Below are positions 61,132-64,000 of a stretch of 64,000 bases of DNA, in pieces. The notes under the pieces were generated by a model. The model had not been told where the DNA came from and searched no databases. It was given only the letters and a program-made list of their open reading frames with translations. This stretch comes from Methanocorpusculum sp. UBA424 (GTDB lineage: Archaea > Halobacteriota > Methanomicrobia > Methanomicrobiales > Methanocorpusculaceae). The stretch lies in the NCBI GenBank assembly GCA_002498375.1, contig DAHC01000008.1, positions 19,162 through 83,161 on the forward strand, given 5' to 3'. The stretch's first letter is position 1; each line of letters opens with the position of its first letter. The position numbers were made by a program, and so were the translations under genes.

Positions 61132-61614
61132 TGTAGTAGTATGGTTGGGGGCGCTGAATAAAAAGCTCATCTGGGTTTTCATGAACTCTTCTCATTATTT
61201 ACTTAGAGGGGGCGCACACTATAGTAGTACTCCAAACTCTCTATTTGCAAATAAAGTATTACAAAATTTATTTTTAACACATCTAAAAAAACTGTTTCGT
61301 ATGGAAAACCCCTCAAATAGACTCGGATTGACAAAAATCTCCGAAATACTGGATATGTTCGATGCGGCTCACCCCCTCTTTTGTAAGGAGAATCCTTATA
61401 TCTCGACACAAAGATACAGTTAAAATGTCCCGAGAGGGGGCAGATATGATAGCTATGCATATCTGCCTGGCCAAAGGTTTTACAAAACCCGGCCGTGGAC
61501 GTGAAAAAGTAACCGTCACCAACCATCAGTGATTCTATTAGCGACAATCAGCAATTTTCAGGAAAAGTAACGGTAAAACAGCCAATCAAATCACCTTACA
61601 AACGAGGAAAAATT
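61132..61614 (+). promoter_or_regulatory. mcr operon promoter and structured leader
   Basis: This region separates trmY and mcrB. A TATA-like CTTATATCT at 61394-61402 could start transcription near 61425. The message would then fold into GGCAGATAT/ATATCTGCC (61439-61467) and GGCC-GGTTTT/AAAACC-GGCC (61469-61494) hairpins before a GAGG ribosome site near the mcrB ATG. A second TATA-like TTTATTTTTA at 61267-61276 lies 30 bases before an ATG that opens a 40-codon frame (61301-61423). The minus strand also has open frames without protein character. Confidence 0.5.
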
Positions 61615-62928
61615 ATGGCAAAATACAAAGATGTAATCGACCTTTACGACGACAACGGCAAGCTCTTAAAGAGCAATGTCGCACTCGAAAAGATCAGCCC
61701 GCTGGTTAACCCGGCAATTAAGAAAATCATCGACGACACCAAGAGGACCGTTGCGGTCAACCTTGGCGGCATGCAGGATGCATTAAAGACCGGTAAGATC
61801 GGCAAGCACCAGCAGATCCTTGGTCGTGAACTCAACCTTGATATCGTCGGCAACATCGATGCTATCGAAGCAAAAATCAAAGAGTACGTCTCTGTTGAAG
61901 CAGGCGACGACACGATGATTAAACGCTACAACGGCGGAAAACTTCTGTTAGTGAAAGTCCCGTCGGCACGTATTGCAGCAGCAGCAACCTACGATGCAGC
62001 ACTGACCTCTGTTGCAGCAGCAACCACCTATGCAGTTGTCGAGCAGTTCAACGTTGACATGTTCAACGCAAACACCGTCAAAGCAGCAGCATTCGGTACC
62101 TACCCGGTCACGATGGATCTCGCAGGCGGAGCATGTTCTATGATCATGTCTATCCCGCAGAACAACGAGTCTCTTGGATACGCACTTCGTAACATCCCGG
62201 CAAACCAGTCTGTGATGATCACCCACCGCAATGCAATGCAGGGTGCAGCACTTACTTCTGTCTTTGAACAGGCAGGAGAGTTCGAAATGGGTGCCGCTAT
62301 CGGTCCATTCGAGCGTGCCCAGCTCTTACTTCTCGCATACCAGGGTCTGAACGCAAACAACATCGTCTACGACCTTGTAAAAGAGAACGGCCAGACCGGT
62401 ACTGTTGGTACTGTTGTCCAGTCCTTAGTCGAGCGTGCGGTTGAAGACAAAGTCATCAAGCAGGGTGCAGCAGCAAAAGGCGGCTACTTCAAACCCTACG
62501 AAACCAAAGACCCAATGCTTTGGAATGCATACACCTCTGCAGGAACTCTTGCAGCAACCATGGTCAACTGTGGTGCCGGACGTTTCGCTCAGGCAGTATC
62601 TTCAACCTTACTGTACTTCAACGACCTTATCGAACACGAAACCGGACTTCCAGGCTCTGACTTCGGAAGAACGATGGGTGTTGCGGTCGGTTTCTCCTTC
62701 TTCAGCCACTCCATCTATGGTGGCGGAGGACCAGGTATCTTCAACGGAAACCACGTCGTTACCCGTCACGCAGCAGGTGTTGGTATGCCCTGTATCGTTG
62801 CAGCTTGTGCACTTGATGCAGGTACTCAGATGTTCTCTCCGGAAGGAACCGCCAAGATCTATGGTGAAACCTTCGGTCAGATCGACGAGTTTGCCCACCC
62901 GCTCCAGGCAATTGCAAAAGCAGTATAA
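61615..62928 (+). CDS. mcrB: Methyl-coenzyme M reductase subunit beta
   Basis: Beta subunit of the enzyme that releases methane from methyl-coenzyme M and coenzyme B with nickel F430. The 437-residue protein reads KYKDVIDLYDDNGKLLKSNV at the start, with conserved AATTYAVVEQFNVDMFNANTV (in 20-residue pieces) and GPGIFNGNHVVTRHA. Codon use is biased to frequent codons, as for a highly expressed gene. First gene of mcrBDCGA; the rest runs off the window. Confidence 0.97.
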   Translation: MAKYKDVIDLYDDNGKLLKSNVALEKISPLVNPAIKKIIDDTKRTVAVNLGGMQDALKTGKIGKHQQILGRELNLDIVGNIDAIEAKIKEYVSVEAGDDTMIKRYNGGKLLLVKVPSARIAAAATYDAALTSVAAATTYAVVEQFNVDMFNANTVKAAAFGTYPVTMDLAGGACSMIMSIPQNNESLGYALRNIPANQSVMITHRNAMQGAALTSVFEQAGEFEMGAAIGPFERAQLLLLAYQGLNANNIVYDLVKENGQTGTVGTVVQSLVERAVEDKVIKQGAAAKGGYFKPYETKDPMLWNAYTSAGTLAATMVNCGAGRFAQAVSSTLLYFNDLIEHETGLPGSDFGRTMGVAVGFSFFSHSIYGGGGPGIFNGNHVVTRHAAGVGMPCIVAACALDAGTQMFSPEGTAKIYGETFGQIDEFAHPLQAIAKAV

Positions 62929-62966
62929 GCCTGTATTGATTTCTGCGTAAGCGGAAAGGAATTAGA

Positions 62967-63440
62967 ATGACAGAATCAACATACCCACAACTAAGAATCG
63001 TCCCCACGAGATTCCTGAATCCAGAGACCACCGAGATTCTTCTCGAAAAAATCTGCACGTTAGATGGGATACGCCGCCTTGTGCTCAATGGTCCAAACCT
63101 TCCGGCTACCGTACCTTACGGTCCGGCCAGAGGCACGGTCAATGATAACTCACTCCGGCGTGTCATTAAGGTCTGCGGTGAAGATTATCTTCTCCACGTT
63201 CAGGTCGGTGCAATTCTTCTTGAATTGGAAGATGCTTCTGTGATTCCGCTTGTCAAGGCGGCATGCGATGAGGTCTTCGCTGACAAATTCCCGTATGGAA
63301 TCACCGAAGGTACCTACATGCGGTCGAATATGACGACCACCGACTATGCCAAATACGGTATTGTCGATGACAAACGAATTCTCGGAATGAGCGATCCAAA
63401 AAGCAAACAGCGCCCTATCATCCTTCAGGGAACGAAATAA
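62967..63440 (+). CDS. mcrD: Methyl-coenzyme M reductase operon protein D
   Basis: A 157-residue assembly-related protein always encoded in the mcr operon. LRIVPTRFLNPETTE and GPNLPATVPYGPARGT are conserved; it is not part of the final enzyme but may help insert F430. Shine-Dalgarno GGAAAGGAATTAG; mcrC follows after two bases. Confidence 0.95.
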   Translation: MTESTYPQLRIVPTRFLNPETTEILLEKICTLDGIRRLVLNGPNLPATVPYGPARGTVNDNSLRRVIKVCGEDYLLHVQVGAILLELEDASVIPLVKAACDEVFADKFPYGITEGTYMRSNMTTTDYAKYGIVDDKRILGMSDPKSKQRPIILQGTK

Positions 63441-63442
63441 AC

Positions 63443-64000
63443 ATGCCGCTTGGTCGTGTAACACAACTCGTCGACTGCAGACAGAGTATGGGTATGGGCA
63501 AGGGGGGATCTCTTGCTCAGAGGGGAACCATCTCTGAATGTAAAAATCCTGATGTCATCATCGTGGGCATGTCTCCCGGCAGGAGACATATCACAAAACC
63601 TGTCTGCGATATTACGTCAGCACTGCGGCAGCAGGGGATCGAATACAGCGTAAGTACCTTGGTGCTGAACGCAGGCAGCGGTGTACCGCCTGATGCAGAT
63701 ATCGGCGGGGTATCACTCGGCTCAAATTTCGGAATTCTCGACCGCGAGATAGAACAGATAGAACGCCATAAAGTGGCTGTTCTTCACCACGGCAACATAC
63801 GGTCTCACGTGGTCCACAAATCAAGGAAGATCCTGCAGGAATGCAACGTAAATGCCGTTGTTGTCTGTCAGGCTCCAGTTGATTATGAGGATCTTGCAAA
63901 AGCCGGAGTTAAGACCGCGTACGTCATGCCAAAACCAGACGACATTCGGACCAAAGGCACCGTAATGGGACTTGTGACCGGGATCACCCGGGGACAGACG
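63443..64000 (+). CDS. mcrC: Methyl-coenzyme M reductase operon protein C, cut by the window end
   Basis: An open frame of 186 codons without stop to the last base, so partial at its 3' end. MPLGRVTQLVDCRQS at the start, GMGKGGSLAQRGT and GMSPGRRHITKPVCDI are McrC features. McrC belongs to the ATP-dependent activation machinery of methyl-coenzyme M reductase. The full protein is about 200 residues, so only a few are missing. Next would come mcrG and mcrA. Confidence 0.93.
   Translation, partial: MPLGRVTQLVDCRQSMGMGKGGSLAQRGTISECKNPDVIIVGMSPGRRHITKPVCDITSALRQQGIEYSVSTLVLNAGSGVPPDADIGGVSLGSNFGILDREIEQIERHKVAVLHHGNIRSHVVHKSRKILQECNVNAVVVCQAPVDYEDLAKAGVKTAYVMPKPDDIRTKGTVMGLVTGITRGQT

Noticed and set aside
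61203..61547. 114-codon minus-strand frame upstream of mcrB
   Set aside because: It would cover the mcr leader hairpins on the other strand; no Shine-Dalgarno and irregular composition.
1..64000. CRISPR array, tRNA or rRNA genes
   Set aside because: I looked for regularly spaced repeats and T-arm sequences (GGTTCAAATCC type) and found none convincing.

Overview
This window is chromosomal DNA of a hydrogenotrophic methanogenic archaeon. The right edge carries the start of the methyl-coenzyme M reductase operon (mcrB-mcrD-mcrC, the last cut by the window end). Other methanogen or archaeal markers are a six-subunit Ech-type energy-converting hydrogenase, F420 genes (cofG, F420H2:NADP oxidoreductase), archaeosine precursor genes (queD-queE-queC), archaeal ribosomal proteins, Spt5, Rpo4, L21e, Nop5/fibrillarin, CTP-type riboflavin kinase and D-aminoacyl-tRNA deacylase DtdA. 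Gene content, moderate GC and the presence of Ech point to Methanomicrobiales, most likely Methanocorpusculum. That assignment is inference; no rRNA gene is present to confirm it.

Layout. 1-3750: a hydrolase, a multi-Cache lipoprotein, a tiny cysteine protein and copies of a hairpin-rich intergenic repeat, two of them facing each other. 3753-6789: arginine operon argC-argJ-argB (minus strand). 6825-10607: ADP-ribosylglycohydrolase, the Nop5-fibrillarin pair and an M28 peptidase. 11165-15993: a TerC-like membrane protein, UPF0305, a CPA2 antiporter and a YgiQ-type radical SAM enzyme. 16000-18025: a possible small RNA, a DUF2178/XRE pair and ribK. 18025-21338: a mevalonate-entry operon (regulator, HMG-CoA synthase, thiolase, DUF35 scaffold). 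21662-26739: echABCDEF. 26801-28478: queD-queE-queC.

28895-32147: a shortened str operon (S12, S7, EF-2) without EF-1A. 32305-35335: a decayed region with Fno and SDR genes, the C-terminal stump of a zinc alcohol dehydrogenase, a TetR regulator, and a VTC-domain gene fragment abutting a transposase-like HTH fragment. 35335-39578: PHP protein, lipoprotein, cardiolipin synthase and cofG. 39640-42174: three tandem DUF1624-type membrane acetyltransferase paralogues. 42176-48139: dtdA-ftsZ-secE-spt5, then L11-L1-L10-L12 with structured leaders. 48238-56588: a membrane protein with hypF, a regulator with a helicase-TPR fusion, a haem catalase and a hypothetical gene. 56616-61131: the minus-strand translation/transcription operon trmY-pus10-L21e-rpo4-DUF655-ksgA-hemK. 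61132-64000: the structured mcr leader and mcrBDC.

Functional links. Ech couples H2 and ferredoxin to ion movement, and Mcr releases methane. HypF makes the cyano ligand of NiFe hydrogenases, and CofG makes the F420 chromophore used by Fno. Many genes overlap by 1-4 bases (ATGA or TAATG), which implies translational coupling. I saw no tRNA, rRNA, CRISPR array or intact insertion sequence.
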